Assembly: GCA_012511955.1 (NCBI GenBank)
Contig: JAAZFC010000019.1
Location: 1 to 50,448 of the forward strand
DNA length: 50,448 nt
Reading direction: 5' to 3'
Source of the DNA: Fibrobacter sp.
GTDB taxonomy: Bacteria; Fibrobacterota; Fibrobacteria; Fibrobacterales; Fibrobacteraceae
Made by a program: the position numbers and the translations under genes
Part shown: positions 33,665 to 40,183 of the stretch, piece by piece
Layout of the letters: each line of letters starts with the position of its first letter
Position numbering within the stretch: the stretch's first letter is position 1
The notes under the pieces: model-generated
Seen by the model: only the letters and a program-made list of their open reading frames with translations
Told to the model about the DNA's origin: nothing
Databases searched by the model: none

Positions 33665-34500
33665 AAATCACTCTCCATACTTATGCTTTGCAAGACTCTC
33701 ATGGGGCCTAAATTTGAGGTTTGGGGCATGGAATTTATTTGGATCACACCAGACACATCTAAATTGGCTTTTACTATCACCCCTGCAGTAGCATTAAATA
33801 AGATTTCTCCACTTCCCAAAATAAAATCATCACTGGTCAACTTTATCTGTTTTTCAGACAATTCATCTACTTTGTACTTAACATTCATACGAATACGCAC
33901 AAACTTTTGCTGATTACGGTCATAAACATCATTAATCTCAAACCACTTATAAATAAATGATTTTTTCTCATCTTCGGTGAAATAATGCTGTCTTTCCCAA
34001 GTGTAACCCATATAAACAGGTGCTGCAGGCAAAACTGGTTGAATTTTTAACAATAAACGGCGCAAATCAATGTCAGTGTGCTCTAAATCGGGCACCATCT
34101 CTGTCAAACTGACATCGTGCATTTCGCCAGCAGTGTTCATTTTAAACTGAAACTCCTGTTGCAATAAATATCTTTCAATATGATTGCACTCTTCCACGGA
34201 TTTTTCATCAGAAGTATAATAAATAGAATCAGGCAGAATTTGATAGCGACCACTTCCATCATCATAGGCCATAACTAAACTCGATTTCACCCTAGCTTTT
34301 AAAAGAGAATTTAACACCGAAGGCTGAGTAGAATCCTCACTGGTAATAACTTTCATCTGGGACCTTAACACATACTCCTGGTCAGACATATTGTGAATAT
34401 TAAAAGCCAAGTTTAATTTCTTTTCTTCACAAGAAAAAAAGAACACCAGTAAAATCAAGAGAGTGTATTTGCTATAAAATTTCAATTTTTGTATAAACAT
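33661..34500 (-). CDS. Predicted lipoprotein, first gene of the stator-like operon
   Basis: The ATG at 34500 (MFIQKLKFYSKYTLLILLVFF) gives 279 residues; a TTG at 34518 is in frame but less likely. The hydrophobic start ends in a lipobox, FFSC, followed by EEKK, so the mature protein is probably a lipid-anchored envelope protein. The body is beta-rich, with GRYQILPDSIYYTSDE, MGYTWERQHYFTEDEKK and MNVKYKVDELSEKQIKL; no family was recognised. It begins the operon, divergent from aconitase with 124 bp between the starts, where the operon promoter must lie. Confidence 0.78.
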   Translation of the reverse strand: MFIQKLKFYSKYTLLILLVFFFSCEEKKLNLAFNIHNMSDQEYVLRSQMKVITSEDSTQPSVLNSLLKARVKSSLVMAYDDGSGRYQILPDSIYYTSDEKSVEECNHIERYLLQQEFQFKMNTAGEMHDVSLTEMVPDLEHTDIDLRRLLLKIQPVLPAAPVYMGYTWERQHYFTEDEKKSFIYKWFEINDVYDRNQQKFVRIRMNVKYKVDELSEKQIKLTSDDFILGSGEILFNATAGVIVKANLDVSGVIQINSMPQTSNLGPMRVLQSISMESDF

Positions 34501-34624
34501 TAATTTACCTAAAAGCAAAATAAGAAAAAACTATAAAAAAGGTATATTTCATTTAAAATATTATACAGAACAGTTTTAATATAGTCTCAAATTTGCGCTA
34601 AAAAGCATAAAACAAGGATTGATC

Positions 34625-36880
34625 ATGCTCTTTGATATTGAAATGATTCGCGAAGTTTATACCCGCTACCCTGAAAGAATTGCCACTGCTCGTAAAGTGC
34701 TTAGCAAACCATTAACCCTAACTGAGAAAATCCTCTATACTCACTTAGTCGCAGAAAATAGAGAAGAAAAATACATTCGTGGGGAGGATTTTGCCGAATT
34801 TAATCCCGATCGCGTGGCCATGCAAGATGCCACCGCACAAATGGCTCTTTTACAATTCACCACAGCGGGTAAAACTCGCACCGCTGTTCCAAGCTCTGTG
34901 CATTGCGATCATCTGATTATGGCTCAAGATGGCGTAAGTGAAGATTTACCCCGTGCTTTAGATGAAAACTCCGAAGTTTATGATTTTTTATCTTCGGTTT
35001 CCGCCAAATATGGCATAGATTTTTGGAAACCAGGAGCGGGAATCATCCACCAAGTGGTCTTAGAAAACTACGCCTTCCCCGGCGGCATGATGATTGGCAC
35101 TGACTCTCACACGGTGAATGCTGGTGGCTTGGGAATGCTAGCCATCGGTGTGGGTGGCGCCGATGCGGTGGATGCCATGGTGGGATTGCCCTGGGAACTT
35201 AAATATCCCGAAATAATTGGCGTAAAATTAACCGGAAAACTCCAAGGTTTTGCCAGCCCCAAAGATGTAATCTTAAAGTTGGCTGGAATTTTAACCGTTA
35301 AAGGCGGAACTAACCGCATCATAGAATATTTTGGCCCGGGTGCCCGCAGTTTAAGCTGTACTGGAAAAGGGACTATATGCAATATGGGAGCCGAAGTGGG
35401 AGCAACTTGCTCAACATTTAGCTATGACGAGGCCATGGAGCGTTATTTAATAGCCACTGGTCGTCAAGAAGTAGTAGATGCAGCGGCGCCCATCAAAGCA
35501 CATTTACAGTGTGATCCTGAAGTGGAAGCCAATCCTGAGGTCTATTTTGACCAGGTAATTGAGATAGATTTAAGCACTTTGCAACCCCATTATAATGGTC
35601 CTTTTAGCCCAGATAGAGCGTTTCCGGTAAGTGAAATGGCTGAATCTTTAAAAGAACATGAAAGTCTCCCTGAAGTTAGCGCCGCTTTAATAGGAAGTTG
35701 CACTAATTCATCTTATGAAGATCTTTCTCGAGCCGCTTCGCTGGTGCAACAAGCTTTGGATTTGGGAATTGAGCCCAAGTGTCCTTTGATTATCAATCCT
35801 GGCTCAGAACTGGTGCGCGCCACCGCTGAAAGAGATGGTATTTTGCAAGTTTTCCAAAACTTTGGAGCTATTATAATGACCAATGCTTGTGGTCCATGTA
35901 TAGGAATGTGGAGACGACCCGGAGCTGAAAACCAAGAAAAAAACTCCATTGTGCATAGTTTTAACCGAAATTTTGCTAGTCGTGCCGATGGGAACCCCAA
36001 TACCCACGCTTTTGTGAGTAGCCCAGAGATGGCGGTGGTGGCTTGTTTAAGTGGCGATTTGCGTTTTAACCCAGACATCGATGCTTTGACCAATATGGAA
36101 GGAAAAAAAGTGCGTTTAGAAATGCCCACGGGCTTGGAATTGCCACCCCAAGAATTTAGCGCAGAAGATATTGGCTATCGCGCTCCGGCCGCCGATGGTA
36201 GCACCATTGAAGTGATTATCGATCCCAAATCTGAGCGTTTGCAAAAACTGGAGCCTTTTGCTCCTTGGGACGGCAAAGATATTTGCGATGCTAAATTGCT
36301 TATAAAAGCTTTGGGTAAATGCACCACGGATCATATTTCCATGGCTGGCCCTTGGTTAAAATATCGTGGGCACTTAGAAAACATTTCAGGGAACTTGCTT
36401 ATTGGAGCGGTAAACGCTTTTAATGGTGAAAAGAATCAAGTGGTGGAGCAACTCGGAAAAACCACAATGGGAGTGCCCCAAGCTGCGCAAACTTATAAAG
36501 ATGCAGGGGTTACGAGCATTGTGGTGGGAGATGAAAACTATGGCGAAGGAAGCTCTAGGGAACACGCCGCCATGGAACCGCGCTTTATGGGTGTAAAAGC
36601 GGTGATAGTCAAGAGCTTTGCTCGCATTCACGAAACTAATTTGAAAAAACAAGGTATGTTGGCGCTGACTTTTGTGAATCCTGAGGATTACGATAAAATC
36701 TTAGCTGATGATACTTTGTGCATCACAGGTTTAGAGCATGAACCTGCGGCAAACCAAATAAAAATGCGCTTAGAACACCAAGATGGAAGTCATGATGAAA
36801 TAGCCTTAAATCATAGCTATAACGAGCAACAGTGGAAATGGTTTAAAGCGGGCAGTGCGCTCAACGCCATGAAAAGTTAA
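34625..36880 (+). CDS. acnA: Aconitate hydratase
   Basis: Aconitase isomerises citrate and isocitrate with a [4Fe-4S] cluster in the TCA cycle. The ATG at 34625 follows AAGGATTGATC; the TTG at 34619 is an alternative. The 751 residues match the mitochondrial-type length. Cluster cysteines lie in [11 protein letters not shown] near residue 358 and in [10 protein letters not shown] near 423 (two). Substrate-binding segments [24 protein letters not shown] and the C-terminal swivel domain with [15 protein letters not shown] are present. It is a lone gene upstream of tRNA-Pro. The symbol is by convention, since the mitochondrial-type branch is named variably. Confidence 0.95.
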   Translation: MLFDIEMIREVYTRYPERIATARKVLSKPLTLTEKILYTHLVAENREEKYIRGEDFAEFNPDRVAMQDATAQMALLQFTTAGKTRTAVPSSVHCDHLIMAQDGVSEDLPRALDENSEVYDFLSSVSAKYGIDFWKPGAGIIHQVVLENYAFPGGMMIGTDSHTVNAGGLGMLAIGVGGADAVDAMVGLPWELKYPEIIGVKLTGKLQGFASPKDVILKLAGILTVKGGTNRIIEYFGPGARSLSCTGKGTICNMGAEVGATCSTFSYDEAMERYLIATGRQEVVDAAAPIKAHLQCDPEVEANPEVYFDQVIEIDLSTLQPHYNGPFSPDRAFPVSEMAESLKEHESLPEVSAALIGSCTNSSYEDLSRAASLVQQALDLGIEPKCPLIINPGSELVRATAERDGILQVFQNFGAIIMTNACGPCIGMWRRPGAENQEKNSIVHSFNRNFASRADGNPNTHAFVSSPEMAVVACLSGDLRFNPDIDALTNMEGKKVRLEMPTGLELPPQEFSAEDIGYRAPAADGSTIEVIIDPKSERLQKLEPFAPWDGKDICDAKLLIKALGKCTTDHISMAGPWLKYRGHLENISGNLLIGAVNAFNGEKNQVVEQLGKTTMGVPQAAQTYKDAGVTSIVVGDENYGEGSSREHAAMEPRFMGVKAVIVKSFARIHETNLKKQGMLALTFVNPEDYDKILADDTLCITGLEHEPAANQIKMRLEHQDGSHDEIALNHSYNEQQWKWFKAGSALNAMKS

Positions 36881-36939
36881 AACAAGACTAATTTTACCCT
36901 TGTATAAATTGCTTTGTTTACTAAATTTGAATTTCCATT

Positions 36940-37013
36940 CGGGATGTAGCTCAGTCTGGTAGAGTACTTGAATGGGGTTCAAGTGGTCGGTGGTTCGAAT
37001 CCACTCATCCCGA
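36940..37013 (+). tRNA. tRNA-Pro(GGG)
   Basis: The acceptor is CGGGATG/CATCCCG, the D stem GCTC/GAGT, and the anticodon stem CTTGA/TCAAG encloses ATGGGGT (anticodon GGG). The T arm is GGTGG-TTCGAAT-CCACT and the discriminator base is A. No CCA is encoded. The last 16 bases of the gene plus three flanking bases recur exactly at 37372-37390. Confidence 0.95.
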
Positions 37014-37016
37014 TAA
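36998..37016 (+). repeat. 19-nt direct repeat, copy in tRNA-Pro 3' end
   Basis: AATCCACTCATCCCGATAA covers the T-loop end to just past the tRNA-Pro 3' end. An exact copy lies 374 bp downstream at 37372. This copy is preceded by GGTTCG, the other by GGTGTC. Confidence 0.95.
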
Positions 37017-37020
37017 GATA

Positions 37021-37058
37021 AAAACAGGTTATGTAACAACATGACCTGTTTTTTTTTG
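37021..37058 (+). terminator. Terminator after tRNA-Pro
   Basis: AACAGGT pairs with ACCTGTT, continued by an inner ATGT/ACAT helix, and is followed by nine T residues. Confidence 0.9.
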
Positions 37059-37061
37059 CAT

Positions 37062-37181
37062 AAATTATAATTAGAACTTCCAGCCTCGCTGCCGAACAGT
37101 CGACGCAGTTCGGGCTAAAAGCGTCTATGCATAGGCTGGAGAGGATGAGAACCAAAAACTATTCGCAGCGAGCGAGATGCT
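37062..37181 (+). repeat. Direct repeat, copy 1
   Basis: Bases from the AATTAGAACTTCC region to GAGATGCT recur nearly unchanged at 37425-37544. The core is almost identical from CTTCCAGCC on. It folds into an outer CCAGCC/GGCTGG stem around a GCCGAAC/GTTCGG hairpin. Between copies, a T and an A flanking the inner loop change together to C and G, which would preserve a base pair. Confidence 0.88.
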
Positions 37182-37276
37182 AGACAAGGCACATAAGGTA
37201 AAAAACACGAGTCATACAACTCGTATTTTGAGTGTTTTTTATCCGCAATGTAACGAAGTATAGCGCTCGCACAGCC
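37165..37276 (+). repeat. Dispersed repeat, left copy
   Basis: The sequence runs from GCAGCGAGCGAGATGC to ATCCGCAATGTAACGAAG and GCGCTCGCACAGCC. A diverged copy lies at 50319-50432, sharing GAGATGC, the AAGGT-type segment, GTATTTTGA, ATCCGCAATG.AACGAAG and GCGCTCG. The middle is an imperfect hairpin (AAAAAACAC with GTGTTTTTT, enclosing GAGT/ACTC). Confidence 0.85.
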
Positions 37277-37371
37277 AGAATAAGTGGTTTGACTCCGAAG
37301 GCATGGAAGCCGGAGAAGGACTCGACGCTTGGCGTTGAGCCCGTAGGGCACCGAGCAGGACGCTCGGTGTC

Positions 37372-37390
37372 AATCCACTCATCCCGATAA
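37372..37390 (+). repeat. 19-nt direct repeat, displaced copy of tRNA-Pro 3' end
   Basis: This is an exact copy of 36998-37016, abutted on the left by the hairpin CCGAGC/GCTCGG (37351-37367) and TGTC. It is followed by its own terminator, as if it had once closed a tRNA gene. Confidence 0.92.
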
Positions 37391-37421
37391 AAAGGTCTTG
37401 CATTAGCAAGGCCTTTTTTTT
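37389..37421 (+). terminator. Second terminator, after the displaced tRNA-Pro end
   Basis: AAAAGGTCTTGC pairs with GCAAGGCCTTTT, including G-U pairs, and a T run follows. Its sequence differs from the first terminator. Confidence 0.85.
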
Positions 37422-37424
37422 ACC

Positions 37425-37544
37425 CTAATTAAAATTAGCACTTCCAGCCTCGCTGCCGAACAGCCGACGCGGTTCGGCTAAAAGCGTCTATGCATAGGCT
37501 GGAGAGGATGAGAACCAAAAACTATTCGCAGCGAGCGAGATGCT
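37425..37544 (+). repeat. Direct repeat, copy 2
   Basis: This is the second copy of the 37062-37181 repeat at an offset of about 363 bp. It stops at GAGATGCT, exactly where the dispersed repeat would continue, and is joined instead to TGCGACAA motifs. Confidence 0.88.
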
Positions 37545-37652
37545 GTTGCGACAAGAATTTCACAAATAAAGTATGGGAATGCGACAATCTTATCGGGGAG
37601 TAGTCAGTAGGGGGATGCGACAAGCTTCGCGGGCAGTAGTAAGTTGCAACAA
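37545..37652 (+). repeat. TGCGACAA motif cluster, left
   Basis: Three related motifs follow each other: GTTGCGACAAG plus TTTCACAAA (37545-37566), ATGCGACAATCTTATCGGGG with AGTAGT (37578-37613) and GATGCGACAAGCTTCGCGGG with CAGTAGT (37614-37652). Versions of the first and third occur at 50170-50220. Confidence 0.8.
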
Positions 37653-37700
37653 ATTGCGTGAGGGATAGTAGCGATATACTTTGCGTTTTCATCGATACAT

Positions 37701-37763
37701 CTCTGGGCGCTTCTTAGATGATTTTCACAAACTCGCATCAGCTAGTTTGTAAAGAGCCCGGAA
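37701..37763 (+). repeat. Two-stem structured element, left copy
   Basis: The outer stem TCTGGGC/GCCCGGA (one G-U pair) encloses a conserved CTTAGATGATTT and an inner hairpin CAAACT/AGTTTG. The copy at 50237-50299 keeps the same architecture with different stem bases. Confidence 0.75.
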
Positions 37764-37915
37764 GTCATCTCGGTACAATTTTTCACTCATTTTACTTTCA
37801 TTTTGCAGAAAAATCACTCTATGACCGTTGGAAAAACGCAAAGATACAAGCGGAAAGCCCGACCCTGCTGGCAGGGACACGCCCAAAATCACTACTTATT
37901 ACTTATACTTGGTTT

Positions 37916-38602
37916 ATGCAAAAAGGAAAATCATATTTAAAATTATTGCTTTTAGCGTTCATAATCCTGGGGTTTAACTCATGCAGTACCACAGGATCTA
38001 TCCCCTCAGTAGCTGGATTTATGAACCCTAAAGACGAGCTTAACATTTTGCAATCTACCTTTAAAGGCGGAGAGCTACAAGATAATGACGGTTATGAAGA
38101 GTCTCCTGTTTATATGGATGGTGGTATATTTATAGGTTTTAGAGATTTTTTAAGATTCGGTGTCGAGGCTGGTATTGGAGATAGCAAACTTATTGCCGGT
38201 ATTAATTCGGATTATTTTGGAGCTTTAGCGTGGCTTGCTGCACCCACCAGTAGCCTTGCATCAATTACTTAAGGAGCAGCTTTAGCGGCACAATACCCTA
38301 TATATTATGAAAACTTTATTGTTAGATTTGGCACCTACCCTTTTATAAATAAATTATACACATACACCTACAATCGCGAAGACTATATTGGTTTGCGAGA
38401 TGTTGGAGCGCGTAGCCATTATGTAACCGGCATGGGCACTTATATGTCTGTACAAACTTCTGGCAAAATAAACCTTGGACTTTCATTTGATGGGCAAATT
38501 GCACGCAGAGTCAAAACCCATGAAATAACACATCAATTTGGCTTTAGTATTTTCGCATCTTTTGACAAAAAAGAGAAATCTGCAGCTACAATTCAACAAT
38601 GA
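37916..38602 (+). pseudogene. Lipoprotein gene interrupted by an in-frame stop
   Basis: From the ATG at 37916 (MQKGKSYLKLLLLAFIILGF) a lipoprotein signal ends in the lipobox FNSC. The frame is clean except for one TAA at 38270-38272 and then continues to 38602. Conceptual translation through the stop gives about 228 residues and matches the intact paralogue just downstream: SVAGFMNPKDELN versus SVAGFMNPKNELT, YFGALAW versus HFGALVW, RFGTYPFINKLYT versus RVGIYPFFQKLHI, and ARRVKTHEITHQFG versus SRRAKTHERIRQIG. The stop falls where the paralogue has Tyr (TAC), so a single substitution explains it. Function is unknown. Confidence 0.8.
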
Positions 38603-38657
38603 TTTGAGAGTCAAAATCCACAACTTTTATCCAAGCTAATATGCTATTATTTGTTTT

Positions 38658-39305
38658 ATGAAAAAAAAGGAAACACCATATTTATTTGTTTTAATACTGC
38701 TTGCAAGCATTATATGGCTAAACTCATGTGTAGGCACAAGCTCCAGCCCCTCAGTGGCAGGGTTTATGAATCCCAAAAATGAGCTTACCTTTGGTAGAAA
38801 CACGGTTAAGTATGGCAAACTAGCCCATAAAGACGGTTATCTTGAAAATTCTACTTCCCGTGATTTAATGTCTTTTTATTCTAGTGACTTCAATCACTTC
38901 AAATGGGGTGTGGACATAAACTTCACTGATGTTAAGGGAACATTGGGTGCAAGTAACGAACATTTTGGTGCCTTAGTTTGGGCGGGATTACCCAATTTCG
39001 ATAAAATTGACTTTAACTACGGTGGTGCTTTAGTTGCCCAACATTATATGGTTTCAAAGGAAACAACGGTCAGAGTAGGCATTTACCCTTTTTTTCAAAA
39101 GTTGCACATCTTTAAACACAGAGAAGAACCTCAAATCGAGCCTGTGGAGCTTCGCAGCATCTATGAGACTGGCATAGCCGCCTATTTTTCCATGGCTGTT
39201 ACTGAAAAACTTGGGATTAGCATAGATAACAAAGTAAGCCGTAGAGCAAAAACCCACGAGCGTATTCGTCAGATAGGAGCCACAACATATTATCAATGGA
39301 AATAA
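38658..39305 (+). CDS. Predicted lipoprotein, intact paralogue
   Basis: This 215-residue protein starts MKKKETPYLFVLILLASIIW and has a lipobox LNSC followed by VGTSSSPSVAGFMNPKNEL. The rest alternates polar and hydrophobic residues with many aromatic residues, suggesting beta strands and an outer-membrane-associated fold. It is clearly related to the interrupted gene upstream, so the two arose by tandem duplication. I do not recognise the family. It converges with jetD, with 23 bp between them. Confidence 0.8.
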   Translation: MKKKETPYLFVLILLASIIWLNSCVGTSSSPSVAGFMNPKNELTFGRNTVKYGKLAHKDGYLENSTSRDLMSFYSSDFNHFKWGVDINFTDVKGTLGASNEHFGALVWAGLPNFDKIDFNYGGALVAQHYMVSKETTVRVGIYPFFQKLHIFKHREEPQIEPVELRSIYETGIAAYFSMAVTEKLGISIDNKVSRRAKTHERIRQIGATTYYQWK

Positions 39306-39328
39306 ACATCTTCTATGGCCTCTGAATT

Positions 39329-40183
39329 TCACAAGTTATCAATATAAAACTCTTGATCTAAGCCTTTTCGCTGGGCGTGTATTATTGTGACTAAGTTACG
39401 CAACTGAGGTTCGGCGATGGTTTCAGGATTAAAATTCATAGTTTGCACATGGTAGCGTTCCCTAAGCCCATAATTTTGGATGTCTTTTTCCATGCTAGGA
39501 GGTATAAAAAATTGCGCTCGCGAACCCAAATGCTTTTTATATTCATGCAAATATATGCCTATACCCGCCAAGTCAAAATCACCAAAATGCAAGTAGGGAT
39601 TCGATATTTTTTGCAACCAACTAATAACATCGCGATTTTGATTTTGAGGGTAGCGAGAAATAAACAAAGGCTTGAACTGAGAAAATAGATGTTTTTGCTC
39701 TTTGATGTGAATGAAATTTTGCGCATTTTCCATTCCAATCACTGTTACATCGGACGGTATGGTAAAAGTCTCAAAATCTGCAACAAAAACAAAACTCCCT
39801 GGCTTGGGGTTTAGCATAAAATCTTCTTGCCTTAAACTCGCCAAAATAGGCTCATAACAATTAACTAAAAAACCCGTAAAAGCGCGCCCCTTGGCCAATT
39901 TAGAATTTCCAGCTACTTTTACCATTGCTCCCCGCGAAGCTTCGGTTTCTAAAGCAGCTACATATTCCTCCAAATCATAAATTTGCATTTGATTAGCTAA
40001 ATAATCATCCAAAGCCTGACCATTAATTAGCTCCACCGTTTTGCGGTGTTTTCCTGTGATAAAAACGATATTTTCTTGATATAACTCTGTGATTAAAGCA
40101 CTTTTTGCGTAGCTGTAAGCCAACTTGGCACCATTTTTAAGCTCAGCTAAAATTTTAGCTCTTTTTAGAGATAGTTTTGTCAA
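39329..40183 (-). CDS. jetD: Wadjet nuclease subunit JetD
   Basis: JetD is the TOPRIM/topoisomerase VI-like subunit that cuts circular plasmid DNA after extrusion by the Wadjet SMC complex. The 284 residues carry a helical N-terminal region and a C-terminal TOPRIM-like (DUF2220-type) domain. The metal-binding Glu152 is in VIGMENAQNF, and Asp202 and Asp204 are in HFGDFDLAG. The protein is shorter than the longest JetD forms. It starts at a TTG overlapping the jetC stop (TTGA), so translation is coupled. Last gene of the operon. Confidence 0.9.
   Translation of the reverse strand: MTKLSLKRAKILAELKNGAKLAYSYAKSALITELYQENIVFITGKHRKTVELINGQALDDYLANQMQIYDLEEYVAALETEASRGAMVKVAGNSKLAKGRAFTGFLVNCYEPILASLRQEDFMLNPKPGSFVFVADFETFTIPSDVTVIGMENAQNFIHIKEQKHLFSQFKPLFISRYPQNQNRDVISWLQKISNPYLHFGDFDLAGIGIYLHEYKKHLGSRAQFFIPPSMEKDIQNYGLRERYHVQTMNFNPETIAEPQLRNLVTIIHAQRKGLDQEFYIDNL

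Larger units (their letters stand above)
37014..37915. other. 900-bp gene-free repeat nest downstream of tRNA-Pro
   Basis: No credible gene was found here. In order it holds: terminator 1 (37021-37058); a 110-120-bp direct repeat copy (37062-37181); a dispersed repeat (37165-37276); hairpins at 37293-37315, 37339-37349 and 37351-37367; a displaced tRNA-Pro 3' end (37372-37390); and terminator 2. These are followed by the second direct-repeat copy (37425-37544), a cluster of TGCGACAA motifs (37545-37652) and a two-stem structured element (37701-37763). The rest, to 37915, is leader of the lipoprotein gene. An open frame starting at 37718 is probably spurious before 37916. Confidence 0.75.

Noticed and set aside
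29087-34500. Calling the stator-like operon a standard Zorya system
   Set aside because: The channel and OmpA proteins have the right architecture, but no ZorC, ZorD helicase or ZorE nuclease is recognisable. ZorAB-like pairs also occur outside defence loci.
36806-37042. 78-codon minus-strand open frame over tRNA-Pro
   Set aside because: It is antisense to the aconitase end and the tRNA gene and has no coding support.
37115-37351. 78-codon minus-strand open frame in the repeat nest
   Set aside because: It lies wholly inside hairpins and repeats, lacks a ribosome binding site and resembles no protein.
37062-37544. Possible CRISPR array in the repeat nest
   Set aside because: There are only two copies, each over 100 bp and separated by about 250 bp of structured sequence. 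There is no regular spacing, short repeat or cas gene.
37718-37915. Upstream extension of the lipoprotein open frame
   Set aside because: The first 66 codons run through the two-stem element and show no protein-like pattern, while the ATG at 37916 begins a proper lipoprotein signal.
38270-38272. Programmed readthrough or recoding at the TAA in the lipoprotein gene
   Set aside because: TAA is not used for selenocysteine or pyrrolysine and no readthrough signal is evident; a nonsense mutation is simpler.
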